Shown in pieces: positions 16,411-24,871 of a stretch of 61,032 nucleotides of DNA; the stretch's first letter is position 1, and every line of letters begins with the position of its first letter. The stretch is from Nocardioides sp. Root190. Its GTDB lineage: Bacteria > Actinomycetota > Actinomycetes > Propionibacteriales > Nocardioidaceae. The position numbers were made by a program, and so were the translations under genes. The stretch spans positions 451,697-512,728 of the forward strand of contig NZ_LMIA01000008.1 of assembly GCF_001428565.1 (NCBI RefSeq), in the 5' to 3' direction. The notes under the pieces are model-generated. The model saw only the letters and a program-made list of their open reading frames with translations. It was not told the DNA's origin and searched no databases.

Positions 16411-18777
16411 ATGCATCGCACTCCCACGGCCTTCCTGATCGCCAGCGGGCTCGTCCTGACCGCGGTCGTCGCTGCTGGTGCCGAGCCGTCGCGAACGGTC
16501 GCCGACCCGCCCGTCGTCCCCGAGCCGGTGGTGCGGACGGGGGACCGTGACGGGGACCGCCTCGCCGACGACCTCGAGCTCACGCTCGCCGCGACGGGTG
16601 CCGACGACCTGCTCGACGTCGTGGTCGCCGGGCTCGACCCCGCCACCGCCCGCGGCCTCGCCCCGGGCGTCCTGTCCTCGGTGGTGCCGCTCGACATCAT
16701 CGACGGCTTCTCGGCGCGCCTGACGCCGGCGCAGGTCCGCGCGCTGGGCCGTGCCAGCGGCGTGCACCGGATCGAGCCCGACCGGGTCTTCACGGGCGCG
16801 GACCAGTGGGGGATCGCCGACTTCGGCGCCGGTGAGGCGCGCGAGGACCTCGGCCTCGACGGCGACGGTGTCGGCATCTGCATCGCGGACAACGGGATCA
16901 CCGCCGACCACGAGCAGTTCGACGGCGACATCGCCGGTTCCGCGGACTTCGCGGAGGGGCCCCGGCCGGACCCGGGTGCCGTCTCCGACCTCGCCGGGAA
17001 CGGCCATGGCACCCACGTCGCCTCGATCGCCGCCGGTGACGGCGGCGGCAGCGCGCCGCCCTTCAGCAGCGCCGCCCAGGGTGTCGCCCCGGGAGCCGAG
17101 GTGTACGTCGCGCGCGTGCTCAACAACAACTCGGGTTCCTACACCAGCGTCATCGGCGGCATCGACTGGTGCGCCGCGCAGCCAGGCGTCGACATCATCA
17201 ACCTCTCGGTGAGCGCGGTCCCGACCGATGGCACCGACGCGGCCAGCCTGGCGGTCGAGGCCGCCGTCGCGGCCGGCAAGGTCGTCGTGGCCGCCGCGGG
17301 CAACGAGGGCGACCGGCCGCGGACGGTCACCACGCCCGGCACTGCACCGAGCGCGATCACCGTCGGCAGCGTCGGTGACATCTCGGCGCCGCCCCCGATC
17401 CTCGCGAACGCGCCCTGGACCGGCGCCTTCGACGTCCACGACGCCGGCCCCGGCGTGATGGCCTACTCCTCGCGCGGGCCGACCCTGTCCGGTGCCGTCA
17501 AGCCGGACATCATGGCGCCCGGCAATTCGGTGGTGGGCGCGGTGCAGACCAGCAGCACGGCGTACGGCGTCCTCAGCGGCACGTCGATGGCGGCGCCCTA
17601 CATCAGCGGTCTGGTCGCGCTCGGGCTCGAGGCGGTCCCCGACGCGACGCCCGCCCAGGTGAAGCAGGCACTGATGACGACCGCCAAGGACGTCGGCATG
17701 CCGGGCGTCGACAACGAGTGGGGTGCCGGCCTCGTCGACGCTCGAGCGTTCGTCGACGTGCTGAAGGGCATCGTCGAGCCGGAGCGCACGGCCTTCCCGA
17801 AGCACCGCTTCCTGCGGGGCGAGCTCACCGACGCCCACCCCAGTGACCACTACACGCTCTCGATCGGTGCGGAGGACGCCGGTCCGGTGCTGGTCCTCCC
17901 GATTGCTCCGGCCCGTGGTGCCTACGTCTGCTCGGGCTCGCCCTGCACCTCCGGGAAGTGGGCGCCGCGCTCGGTGGTCGAGCTGTCCGACGGTGAGTTC
18001 ACCTTCAACTCGGACCCGGGGGTGTGCGACCTCCAGCACGACCGCTGCGTGACGGCGCGGTCGGGCTTCCTCGCCAACCAGCTCGGCGGGCCCTGGACCT
18101 ACGACCTGGATGTCGTCCTGCCGCAGGACTACGAGTCCTGGCGGAGCCTGGGCCTGCCGATCGTGTACTCGGTCGACTACTTCTACGGCGCACCCGTGGT
18201 CACCGTCGGGCGCCCCGATCTCGCGCCCTCTGTGACGACACCGGGCTCGACCCTGTCGGTGCTCAACCGGACCTCTGCCCGGCTGGTGGTCGCTGCGATC
18301 GCCCCGGCCGCGTCCTCGGCCACCGTGACGGTGACGTGGGGCGACGGGACCACGGCGACCCGCCAGGTGGCGTGCTCCGACGTGAGCGGGGTGTGCGCGC
18401 CCACGACGCTGACCCGCATCCATCCCCGCCGCGGCAGCTTCGCGGTCAAGGTCGCCGTGGTCGCCAGCGGTGAGCGGGTCGTTGTCGCCCGGACCGCCAC
18501 CGTCCGCAACAACGTGCCCCGGTGGGCCACGTCCACGACGCTCCGTTTCCCGCGCTCCCGGCCCGTTCCGCGGCTCGTCGCCACCGACGTCGATCGCGAC
18601 AGGTTGACCTACCGGCTCACCTCCGGGCGGCTGCCGACGGGCCTGCGGCTGCGCTCGGACGGAGTCGTGGCCAGGGTCGGGAAGGTCCGTGCCGGCACGT
18701 ACGTCGGGGTGGTCGCCGTCGGTGACGGGCATGGCGGGACGGTCTCGCGGAGGTTCACCTTCGTGGTGGCTCGCTGA
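16411..18777 (+). CDS. Secreted subtilisin-like serine protease (S8) with C-terminal beta domains
   Basis: 788 residues. The ATG at 16411 begins a Sec signal peptide (MHRTPTAFLIASGLVLTA, cleavage near AGA). A propeptide-like region precedes the peptidase domain. The triad is visible: Asp160 (CIADNG), His199 (GNGHGTHVAS) and Ser392 (LSGTSMAAPYISG), with the oxyanion Asn in AAGNEGD. The last 250 residues hold a PKD-like stretch (VTVTWGDGTTATR) and a cadherin/Ig-like stretch (ATDVDRDRLTYRLTSGRLP). No sortase signal or anchor is seen, so it is probably released. The frame also opens at 16390, but that start precedes the signal by seven residues. Confidence 0.9.
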   Translation: MHRTPTAFLIASGLVLTAVVAAGAEPSRTVADPPVVPEPVVRTGDRDGDRLADDLELTLAATGADDLLDVVVAGLDPATARGLAPGVLSSVVPLDIIDGFSARLTPAQVRALGRASGVHRIEPDRVFTGADQWGIADFGAGEAREDLGLDGDGVGICIADNGITADHEQFDGDIAGSADFAEGPRPDPGAVSDLAGNGHGTHVASIAAGDGGGSAPPFSSAAQGVAPGAEVYVARVLNNNSGSYTSVIGGIDWCAAQPGVDIINLSVSAVPTDGTDAASLAVEAAVAAGKVVVAAAGNEGDRPRTVTTPGTAPSAITVGSVGDISAPPPILANAPWTGAFDVHDAGPGVMAYSSRGPTLSGAVKPDIMAPGNSVVGAVQTSSTAYGVLSGTSMAAPYISGLVALGLEAVPDATPAQVKQALMTTAKDVGMPGVDNEWGAGLVDARAFVDVLKGIVEPERTAFPKHRFLRGELTDAHPSDHYTLSIGAEDAGPVLVLPIAPARGAYVCSGSPCTSGKWAPRSVVELSDGEFTFNSDPGVCDLQHDRCVTARSGFLANQLGGPWTYDLDVVLPQDYESWRSLGLPIVYSVDYFYGAPVVTVGRPDLAPSVTTPGSTLSVLNRTSARLVVAAIAPAASSATVTVTWGDGTTATRQVACSDVSGVCAPTTLTRIHPRRGSFAVKVAVVASGERVVVARTATVRNNVPRWATSTTLRFPRSRPVPRLVATDVDRDRLTYRLTSGRLPTGLRLRSDGVVARVGKVRAGTYVGVVAVGDGHGGTVSRRFTFVVAR

Positions 18778-18792
18778 CCCGGACACCTACGC

Positions 18793-18821
18793 TTGCAATC
18801 TCTATCGACTTAATGCACTAT
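18793..18821 (+). promoter_or_regulatory. Promoter of the cysteine-leader operon
   Basis: TTGCAA (18793-18798), 17-nt spacer and CACTAT (18816-18821). The -10 box ends 6 nt before the leader ATG at 18828, which predicts a leaderless leader peptide. Confidence 0.65.
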
Positions 18822-18827
18822 GGGCTC

Positions 18828-18896
18828 ATGCCCGGCTTCTCTACCACCGCTGCTCCCGTCACCCCGGGTGACCCGCAGCTGTGTCGCTGTTGTTGA
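18828..18896 (+). CDS. Cysteine-responsive leader peptide (attenuator uORF)
   Basis: 22 residues, too short for normal gene finding. The reading frame runs from ATG 18828 to TGA 18894-18896 and ends in LCRCC: three Cys codons (all TGT, a rare choice at this GC content) among the last four sense codons. Actinobacteria are known to place such Cys-ending leader peptides before sulfur genes; ribosomes stalling at Cys codons when cysteine is scarce change expression of the next gene. The following gene is a cysteine-dioxygenase-like cupin. The segment after the leader (18897-18978) contains the self-complementary GCGCGGCCCGCCGCGC, which could mask the ribosome site. Confidence 0.75.
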   Translation: MPGFSTTAAPVTPGDPQLCRCC

Positions 18897-18978
18897 TCGA
18901 CCGCCCCGTGCCCCCCGGCACCGTCCGATCCAGCAGCCCCGCGCGGCCCGCCGCGCGTCGTACCGAGAGACCGTTCCG

Positions 18979-19428
18979 ATGACCCAGCTCACCGTCCTTC
19001 CCCTCCTCGAGGTCCTGCGTTCCTACGCCGAGGACCCCGACCTCCACTACCTGCTCGACCCCGACGTGCCCGAGCGTTCCTGGGTCCGCGTCCATGCCGC
19101 CGAGGAGTACGAGATCTGGCTGATCTCCTGGCCGCCGGGTGCGGCCACCGACTGGCACGACCACGGGTCGTCCTCGGGTGCGTTCACGGTCCTCCAGGGA
19201 TCGCTCACCGAGCACACCTTCGACGGCGGCCTGCAGCTGACCGACCTCGAGCCGGGCGACTCGAAGGCGTTCGGCGCGGGCTACGCGCACGACGTACGCA
19301 ACGCCTCGGACCTGCCGGCGCTGTCCCTGCACGCCTATTCGCCGCGGTTGAGCTCGATGACCCGGTTCCGCTTCCGCGGTGACCGGCTCGAGGTGCTCGG
19401 CGTCGAGTCAGCAGGACAGGACTGGTGA
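18979..19428 (+). CDS. Cysteine dioxygenase family protein
   Basis: 149 residues, a small cupin. WHDHGSSSGAFTVLQGSL carries the iron ligands (His-x-His) and the end of cupin motif 1; GYAHDVRN carries the third His. Bacterial cysteine dioxygenases of this short form oxidise cysteine to cysteine sulfinate. Start at the ATG 18979; the frame is open to 18820 but that part overlaps the leader peptide in another frame. It overlaps the rhodanese gene (GTGA) and lies behind the Cys-codon leader, so it probably belongs to cysteine catabolism or persulfide handling. Confidence 0.85.
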   Translation: MTQLTVLPLLEVLRSYAEDPDLHYLLDPDVPERSWVRVHAAEEYEIWLISWPPGAATDWHDHGSSSGAFTVLQGSLTEHTFDGGLQLTDLEPGDSKAFGAGYAHDVRNASDLPALSLHAYSPRLSSMTRFRFRGDRLEVLGVESAGQDW

Positions 19429-19868
19429 GCGCGCTCGCTACGCTCGGGCAGGTGACCCGCGAGGCTTCTCGGTACGACGGCGTGGACGCCCTGCTGGAGG
19501 ACGCCCGCTCGCGGCTCGAGCGGATCAGTCCTCGGGCCGCGTTCCAGGAGCTGGTGACGCTCGACGCCCTCATCGTCGACATCCGTCCGGCGACGCAGCG
19601 CGCGGCCGAGGGTGAGGTCGCCGAATGGCTTCCCGTCCTCGTGATCGAGCGCAACGTGCTCGAGTGGCGCTTCGACCCGCGCAGCGAGGCGCGGATCCCG
19701 GAGGCGTCGTACGACCGCCGGGTGATCGTGCTGTGCCAGGAGGGCTACACGTCCTCGCTCGCCGCCGACGCGCTGCAGAGCATCGGCATCCATCGGGCCA
19801 CCGACGTCGTCGGCGGATTCGCCGCCTGGCTGGCCGCAGGGATGCCGGTCGCAGGCGTCGCGGCCTGA
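19425..19868 (+). CDS. Rhodanese-like sulfurtransferase
   Basis: 147 residues, single rhodanese domain. LDALIVDIRPATQRAAEGEV and VLCQEGYTSSLAADALQSIG give the fold and the active-site loop with the catalytic Cys (CQEGYTS); DVVGGFAAW ends the domain. It carries sulfane sulfur as a Cys-persulfide. GTG start overlaps the stop of the cysteine dioxygenase gene, so both are co-translated and share the Cys-responsive leader. Confidence 0.9.
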   Translation: MSALATLGQVTREASRYDGVDALLEDARSRLERISPRAAFQELVTLDALIVDIRPATQRAAEGEVAEWLPVLVIERNVLEWRFDPRSEARIPEASYDRRVIVLCQEGYTSSLAADALQSIGIHRATDVVGGFAAWLAAGMPVAGVAA

Positions 19869-19901
19869 GGCTCCCGTGGTCGGCTGAGTAGGCTTGAGGA
19901 C

Positions 19902-20303
19902 ATGGGATACGAGGTCGAGAAGACGGACGAGGAGTGGCGCGCGCAGCTGACTCCCGAGGAGTTTCAGGTGCTCCGCAAGGCGGGCACCGAGCGCGCGTTC
20001 ACCGGTGAGTACACCGACACCGAGACAACCGGTGTCTACCGCTGCAAGGCCTGCCAGGCGACGCTGTTCGAGTCGGACACGAAGTTCCACTCGGGCTGTG
20101 GCTGGCCGAGCTTCTACCAGCCGATCAGCGACACGATCGAGTACATCGACGACTCGACGCTCGGCATGAAGCGGACCGAGGTCCGCTGTGCGAATTGCGG
20201 CTCTCACCTGGGGCATGTCTTCCCCGACGGGTACGGGACGCCGACCGGGGATCGGTACTGCATCAACTCGGTCTCGCTGACCCTGGAGCCGAAGCAGGGC
20301 TGA
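19902..20303 (+). CDS. msrB: Peptide-methionine (R)-S-oxide reductase MsrB
   Basis: 133 residues, usual length. Zinc-binding pairs CKAC and CANC, the signature [14 protein letters not shown] and catalytic Cys in RYCINSVSL are all present. It repairs the R-form of methionine sulfoxide in proteins. TAGGCT (19889-19894) ends 7 nt before the ATG, suggesting its own leaderless promoter rather than pure read-through from the rhodanese gene. Confidence 0.97.
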   Translation: MGYEVEKTDEEWRAQLTPEEFQVLRKAGTERAFTGEYTDTETTGVYRCKACQATLFESDTKFHSGCGWPSFYQPISDTIEYIDDSTLGMKRTEVRCANCGSHLGHVFPDGYGTPTGDRYCINSVSLTLEPKQG

Positions 20304-20344
20304 GCCCCGGGGTGACGCCGGTTTGACGGCCGCCGGACTTGCGC

Positions 20345-20361
20345 ATGAGAATCATTCTCAT
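20345..20361. promoter_or_regulatory. Zur-type operator
   Basis: ATGAGAATCATTCTCAT is a perfect 17-bp palindrome that fits the actinobacterial Zur box (core of the form TGAAAATCATTTTCA). It covers the probable -10 box GAGAAT (20347-20352) and touches the ATG at 20360; a -35 box TTGACG lies at 20323-20328. Repressor bound here would block transcription when zinc is plentiful. Confidence 0.75.
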
Positions 20362-21619
20362 GTTGATCAAGTCCGGTGCCCTGCTCACCCTGTCCATGCT
20401 CGCCTCCCTTGCCCTCGTCGCCTGCGGCACCGAGGAGTCCGCCCGCCCCTCGGGTGAGTCCAGCCCGACGATGACCGAACCCGGTGCTGCCGACCCGGTC
20501 GACGCCGTGGAGGCCGATGCACCGCATCCCCGCCTCGCCGTGTCGTACGACGGGGGAGTGTTCGTGCTCGACGCCGAGACCGGCGACGTGCTGCTCGACG
20601 AGGAGCGCGACGGCTTCCTGCGGCTCAACCCTGCCGGTGACGGCCGGCACGTGCTCGTCGCGGGCGCGGGCGGCCTGACCGCGCTCGACACCGGTGCCTG
20701 GACCGCCGACCACGGCGACCACGGCCACTCCTGGACCGCCGACCCGCATCTCACCTCCTTCACCATCGAGGCCGAGGAACCCGGCCACGTCGTCGCGCAC
20801 CACGGCCGCACCGCGGTCTTCGACGACGGCACCGGTGAGATCACCGCCTTCGACCCGGCCGACCTGGCCACGCTCGCCGACGGTGAGCCCGCGCTCGAGA
20901 CGTTCCGCACCGAGGAGGCCCACCACGGTGTCGCCGTGCAGGACGGCCACGGCAACCTGGTCACGACGGTCGGTGACCACGAGTCGCGCAGCGGGATCCG
21001 CGTCGTGACCGCCGCGGGCGCCGAGCTCGCGTCCTCCGACGAGTGCCCGGGCGTGCACGGCGAGGCGTTCGCCGGGGAGGTCGCGCTGTTCGGGTGCGAG
21101 GACGGCGTACTCCTGCTCGACGGCACGAAGATCACCAAGGTCGACTCGCCCGACGCCTACGGCCGGATCGGCAACCAGGCCGGGCACGAGACCTCGCCGT
21201 TCGTCCTCGGCGACTACAAGGTCGACGCCGACGCCGAGCTCGAGCGTCCGACCCGGGTCTCGGTCATCGACACCTCGAAGGCTTCGCTGCGTCTGGTCGA
21301 CCTGCCCGCCAGCTACACCTTCCGCTCGCTCGGCCGCACCCCTGACGGCGACGGCCTGGTGCTCGGCACCGACGGCAGCCTCCGCGTGATCGACATGGCC
21401 CGCGCCACGGTCTCGGCGACGATCCCGGTCACCGCCGGCTGGGAGGAGCCGACCGACTGGCAGCAGGCGCGCCCGCTCGTCCAGGTCGTCGGCGACCTCG
21501 CCTACGTCACCGAGCCAGCGACCAAGGAGATCCACGTCGTCGACCTGGCGAAGCGGGCCGTGGTCGACACGTTCGCGGTGCCGCACACGCCGGTCGAGCT
21601 GAGTGGCGTCACCGGCTGA
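20360..21619 (+). CDS. AztD-like zinc-binding lipoprotein / metallochaperone
   Basis: 419 residues. Lipoprotein signal MLIKSGALLTLSMLASLALV with lipobox ALVAC. The rest fits a seven-bladed beta-propeller with clustered His/Asp: ADHGDHGHSW, VVAHHGRT and EEAHHGVAVQDGHGN. AztD proteins hand zinc to the substrate-binding protein AztC of a zinc ABC transporter. The gene sits directly under a Zur palindrome. The ATG at 20360 is chosen over 20345 because the operator and -10 box end just before it. No aztABC genes are in the window. Confidence 0.8.
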   Translation: MLIKSGALLTLSMLASLALVACGTEESARPSGESSPTMTEPGAADPVDAVEADAPHPRLAVSYDGGVFVLDAETGDVLLDEERDGFLRLNPAGDGRHVLVAGAGGLTALDTGAWTADHGDHGHSWTADPHLTSFTIEAEEPGHVVAHHGRTAVFDDGTGEITAFDPADLATLADGEPALETFRTEEAHHGVAVQDGHGNLVTTVGDHESRSGIRVVTAAGAELASSDECPGVHGEAFAGEVALFGCEDGVLLLDGTKITKVDSPDAYGRIGNQAGHETSPFVLGDYKVDADAELERPTRVSVIDTSKASLRLVDLPASYTFRSLGRTPDGDGLVLGTDGSLRVIDMARATVSATIPVTAGWEEPTDWQQARPLVQVVGDLAYVTEPATKEIHVVDLAKRAVVDTFAVPHTPVELSGVTG

Positions 21620-21637
21620 CCCCCGTAGGCTCGCGCC

Positions 21638-22729
21638 ATGGCGAAGACCGCTGCGGCGATGGTCCAGGCAGGAGACCGCGAGGTCCGGGTGTCCAGCCCG
21701 GACCGGGTCATCTACGAGGCGACCGAGCACACGCCCGAGGCGACCAAGCTGATGGTGGCGGAGTACGTCGCCGCCGTCGGTGACGGGCTGATGCGGGCAT
21801 TGCGCGGTCGACCCACCGCGCTGGAACGGTGGCCATCGGGAGTCCGCGAGGGCTTCCGGCTGGCCACCGGCCCGCGTGACAGCGACGCCGAGGGCTTCTA
21901 CCAGAAGCGGGTGCCGAAGGGCGCTCCCGACTACCTCGAGTCCGTCGAGATCACCTTCCCGTCCGGGCGCACCGCCGAGGAGATCTGCCCCACCGAGATC
22001 GCCGTGCCGGTCTGGTGCGCCCAGATGGGTGCGCTGACCTTCCACCCGTGGCCGGTGCGCAGCGACGACGTCGACCACCCCGACGAGCTGCGGATCGACC
22101 TGGATCCCCAGCCCGGCACGACCTTCACCGATGCGGTGCGGGTGGCGGGCATCGCCCGCGAGCTGCTGGAGGAGCTCGGTCTGCGCGGCTACCCCAAGAC
22201 CTCCGGCAACCGCGGTGTCCACGTCTACGTCCGGATCGAGCCCCGGTGGGAGTTCACCGACGTACGCCATGCCGCGATCGCCTTCGGCCGCGAGCTGGCC
22301 ACGCGCGACGACCAGGTCACCACGGCCTGGTGGAAGGAGGAGCGCGGGGAGCGGATCTTCGTCGACTTCAACCAGAACAACCGCGACCGGACCATCGCGT
22401 CGGCGTACTCACTGCGGCCGCTGGCCGGGGCTCCCGTCTCGACCCCGATGACCTGGGAGGAGATCGCCGAGGTCACCGATCCCCGGCCCTACAACCTGTT
22501 CACGGTGCCGGAGCGGCTGGCCGACGGCGATCCGTGGGCGAGCATCGACGACGAGTCCTTCTCGCTGCAGCCGCTCCTCGATCTCTGGGACCAGCAGGTC
22601 GCGGACGGCGAGGGCGAGCTCAACTTCCCGCCGGACTACCCGAAGATGGCGGGCGAGCCGCCGCGCGTTCAGCCGAGCAAGAAGGTCGCCGAGCACTGGG
22701 ACGAGCAGGGCAACCGGGTCGAGAAGTAG
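21638..22729 (+). CDS. LigD-type DNA polymerase/primase domain protein (NHEJ)
   Basis: 363 residues, a stand-alone LigD polymerase domain. Motifs: RVIYEATEHTPEATK (replacing the usual LDKVLYP start), FYQKRVPKGAPDYLE, the catalytic pair DELRIDLDPQPG, YPKTSGNRGVHVYVRI and FVDFNQNNRDRTIASAYSLRP. Such enzymes add nucleotides at broken DNA ends during end joining. TAGGCT (21626-21631) ends 6 nt before the ATG. A separate ATP-dependent ligase lies nearby on the other strand (23611-24762); no Ku gene is present in the window. Confidence 0.9.
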   Translation: MAKTAAAMVQAGDREVRVSSPDRVIYEATEHTPEATKLMVAEYVAAVGDGLMRALRGRPTALERWPSGVREGFRLATGPRDSDAEGFYQKRVPKGAPDYLESVEITFPSGRTAEEICPTEIAVPVWCAQMGALTFHPWPVRSDDVDHPDELRIDLDPQPGTTFTDAVRVAGIARELLEELGLRGYPKTSGNRGVHVYVRIEPRWEFTDVRHAAIAFGRELATRDDQVTTAWWKEERGERIFVDFNQNNRDRTIASAYSLRPLAGAPVSTPMTWEEIAEVTDPRPYNLFTVPERLADGDPWASIDDESFSLQPLLDLWDQQVADGEGELNFPPDYPKMAGEPPRVQPSKKVAEHWDEQGNRVEK

Positions 22730-22733
22730 CCGC

Positions 22734-22988
22734 TCAGAGGCCGCGGACGACAGCGACCTCGCACAGCCGCGCGATGTCCCCGCGCACGCGCGGGTCCAGG
22801 CCGGTCACGTCGGTGCCGACGAGCAGGTGCGTCGCGCAGCGGGCCGTGCGCCCGGGGTGGGGCAGGTCGGCGGTCATCGCGACCACGCTCTCGCACAGGT
22901 CGACGACCCGCTCCCGCTCGAACGCCGACAGGCCGGAGCCTGCCAGCACCTCGTAGAGGCGGGCGTCGAGTGTGTGCAGGGCCGACAT
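22734..22988 (-). CDS. Small hypothetical protein
   Basis: 84 residues, mostly helical, with two Cys and an Arg-rich C-terminal half. No family recognised. It converges on the polymerase gene with a gap of only 4 bp and has an ATG start. Codon use is normal for the region, so it is probably real but this is not certain. Confidence 0.5.
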   Translation of the reverse strand: MSALHTLDARLYEVLAGSGLSAFERERVVDLCESVVAMTADLPHPGRTARCATHLLVGTDVTGLDPRVRGDIARLCEVAVVRGL

Positions 22989-23045
22989 GACCGCTCAACG
23001 ACAGGGCGGTTCCGGCTGTTACGGCCCGCGTCGCGAACCGGGACT

Positions 23046-23579
23046 TCAGTCCTCGTCGTGCTCCAGCAGGTGCAGGACCGGGACGCCGAGCTTGCGGCGG
23101 GCCTTGGAGGTCCAGTCGACGTGGAAGAACTCGGCCACCAGGTGCGAGCGGGTCAAGATGATCGCCTCGCGCCCGTCGGTCGCCTTGACCTTCTCGATGA
23201 GCGCGTCGACCGGGGACTCGGTGACGATGACGGCCTCGCCGACCTTCGCTCCGGCAGCCGCGAGCGCCGACCGGGTGGCGGCCAGGTCGCGCTCGGCCTG
23301 CTCGCGGTACTCCTCGCGCAGCCGGTCGATCTCGTCCGGCGTGGGCGTCATGGGTGGAGTGATGAGGTCGGCGCCACCGATCACGCCGAGGGACGCCTCG
23401 ACGGCGGCGGCGGCATCGGCCATCGGGAGCAGGACGTGGTAGACGACCTCGATCGTGGGATCGTCGTCGAGCTCGATGTGCAGTGCGCGGACCTGGGCGG
23501 CGTCCGCCCCGGTCAGCGCCTGCTCGACCAGCAGGACGACGGCGTACGGCTCTTCGCCGGGGGCAGGCTCGGTGGTCAT
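23046..23579 (-). CDS. Universal-stress-like protein of unknown function
   Basis: 177 residues. Alternating beta-alpha pattern: YAVVLLVEQAL, IEVVYHVLLPMADAA, VGEAVIVTESPVDALIEKV, AIILTRSHLVAEFFHVDW and VPVLHLLEHDED. This resembles the UspA/adenine-nucleotide-alpha-hydrolase fold, but the glycine-rich ATP motif is not obvious. CATGAT ends 6 nt before the ATG, suggesting its own leaderless promoter, 31 bp after the DNA ligase stop. Confidence 0.6.
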   Translation of the reverse strand: MTTEPAPGEEPYAVVLLVEQALTGADAAQVRALHIELDDDPTIEVVYHVLLPMADAAAAVEASLGVIGGADLITPPMTPTPDEIDRLREEYREQAERDLAATRSALAAAGAKVGEAVIVTESPVDALIEKVKATDGREAIILTRSHLVAEFFHVDWTSKARRKLGVPVLHLLEHDED

Positions 23580-23610
23580 GTCTCCATCATGACCGTCGGG
23601 TGGTCGCCCG

Positions 23611-24762
23611 TCAGCCCCCGAGCACGTCTGCGAGGTCGTACTTCACCGGCTGGTCGAGCTGTTCGTAGCCGCACGAGGTGGGATCGCGGTCCTCGCGCCA
23701 CCGCTTGAAATGGGCGGTGTGGCGGAACCGGGTGCCCTCCATGGCGTCGTACTTCACCTCGATCACCCGTTCCGGCCGCAGCGGGGTGAAGGACAGGTCC
23801 TTGCCGCTGCTCCACCGGCTCTGCGTGCCGGGCTGGCGTCCGGGGTTGGCGACGAGGAACTCCTGCCAGCGACCCCACGGGTGCTCCTCGATGGGGCACA
23901 CCAGCGCCTGCAGCTCCTGCCACAGCTCGGCCCGTCGCGCCGCCGTGAAGCTCGCGCTGACCCCGATGTGCTGGAGCTCGCCGTCGGCGTACAGGCCGAG
24001 CAGCAGGCTGCCGATCAGCGGATTCTCGGGGGTGCTGGTCTTGTGCTCGCGATAGCCGGCCAGCACGACGTCGGCGGTGCGCTCGTGCTTGATCTTCAGC
24101 ATGGTGCGGCCGTTCTGGGCGTACGGCGCGCCGAGCGGCTTGGCGACCACGCCGTCCAGCCCGGCCCCCTCGAACTGGTGGAACCACTCCTCGGCGACCG
24201 CGGGATCGGTGCTGGTGCGGGTGAGGTGGCAGTGCCCGCCGGTCCTGCTCGCCGGGCTCGCCGGGCTCCTCGCGCTCGTCGGATCGGTGAGGTGGGCGAG
24301 CGCCTGCTCCAGGGCGGCCCGCCGCTCGGCGAACGGCCTGTCGACGTACGACTCGTCGCCCAGCGCCAGCAGGTCGAAGGCGACGAAGTCGGCCGGCGTC
24401 TTCTCCGAGAGCATGGCGATCCGCGACGCCGCCGGGTGGATCCGCTCCTGCAGCACCTCGAACTGCAGCCGGCCCTTGCCGTCCGCGCCCTCCAGTGCCA
24501 CGAAGATCTCCCCGTCGAGCACGCACCGCTCCGGCAGCTCGGCCCGGATCGCCTCCACCAGCTCGGGGAAGTAGCGCGTCAGCGGCTTGGTGTTGCGGCT
24601 GGTCAGCTCGATCTCGTCGCCGTCGCGGAACACGATGCAGCGGAACCCGTCCCACTTGGGCTCGAAGCTGAGGCCCTGTGCGTCGTACTTCGCCGGATCG
24701 GGCACACCTGACACCGCCTTCGCGAGCATCGGCTGGACGGGCGGCATCACGGGGAGGTCCAC
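23611..24762 (-). CDS. ATP-dependent DNA ligase (LigC/LigD-ligase type)
   Basis: 383 residues. The adenylation motif is FEPKWDGFRCIVF with the active Lys in KWDG; CVLDGEIFV, FVAFDLLAL, GLDGVVAKPL and TMLKIKHERTADVVLAGY are motifs III, IIIa, IV and V. The OB-fold C-terminal domain ends with FRHTAHFKRWREDR. The GTG at 24762 gives the conserved start VDLPVMPPVQPMLAK. A low-complexity Pro/Ser/Arg insert (about residues 175-190) interrupts the adenylation domain. Probably works with the LigD-type polymerase at 21638 in end joining. Confidence 0.88.
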   Translation of the reverse strand: MDLPVMPPVQPMLAKAVSGVPDPAKYDAQGLSFEPKWDGFRCIVFRDGDEIELTSRNTKPLTRYFPELVEAIRAELPERCVLDGEIFVALEGADGKGRLQFEVLQERIHPAASRIAMLSEKTPADFVAFDLLALGDESYVDRPFAERRAALEQALAHLTDPTSARSPASPASRTGGHCHLTRTSTDPAVAEEWFHQFEGAGLDGVVAKPLGAPYAQNGRTMLKIKHERTADVVLAGYREHKTSTPENPLIGSLLLGLYADGELQHIGVSASFTAARRAELWQELQALVCPIEEHPWGRWQEFLVANPGRQPGTQSRWSSGKDLSFTPLRPERVIEVKYDAMEGTRFRHTAHFKRWREDRDPTSCGYEQLDQPVKYDLADVLGG

Positions 24763-24871
24763 GGTGATGAGACTAGTGAGCGCTCCGACATTCATCGAAC
24801 GTCTGGATCTCGACGACGGACGGCCGAAAAGCGGGTGCCGCGATGCGGCTGGGGCGCCTAGATTCAGCCCG

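Noticed and set aside
20204..22270. Long minus-strand frame (688 codons) opposite the aztD and LigD-polymerase genes
   Set aside because: It is a high-GC antisense frame with no recognisable domain, and the plus-strand proteins have clear motifs.
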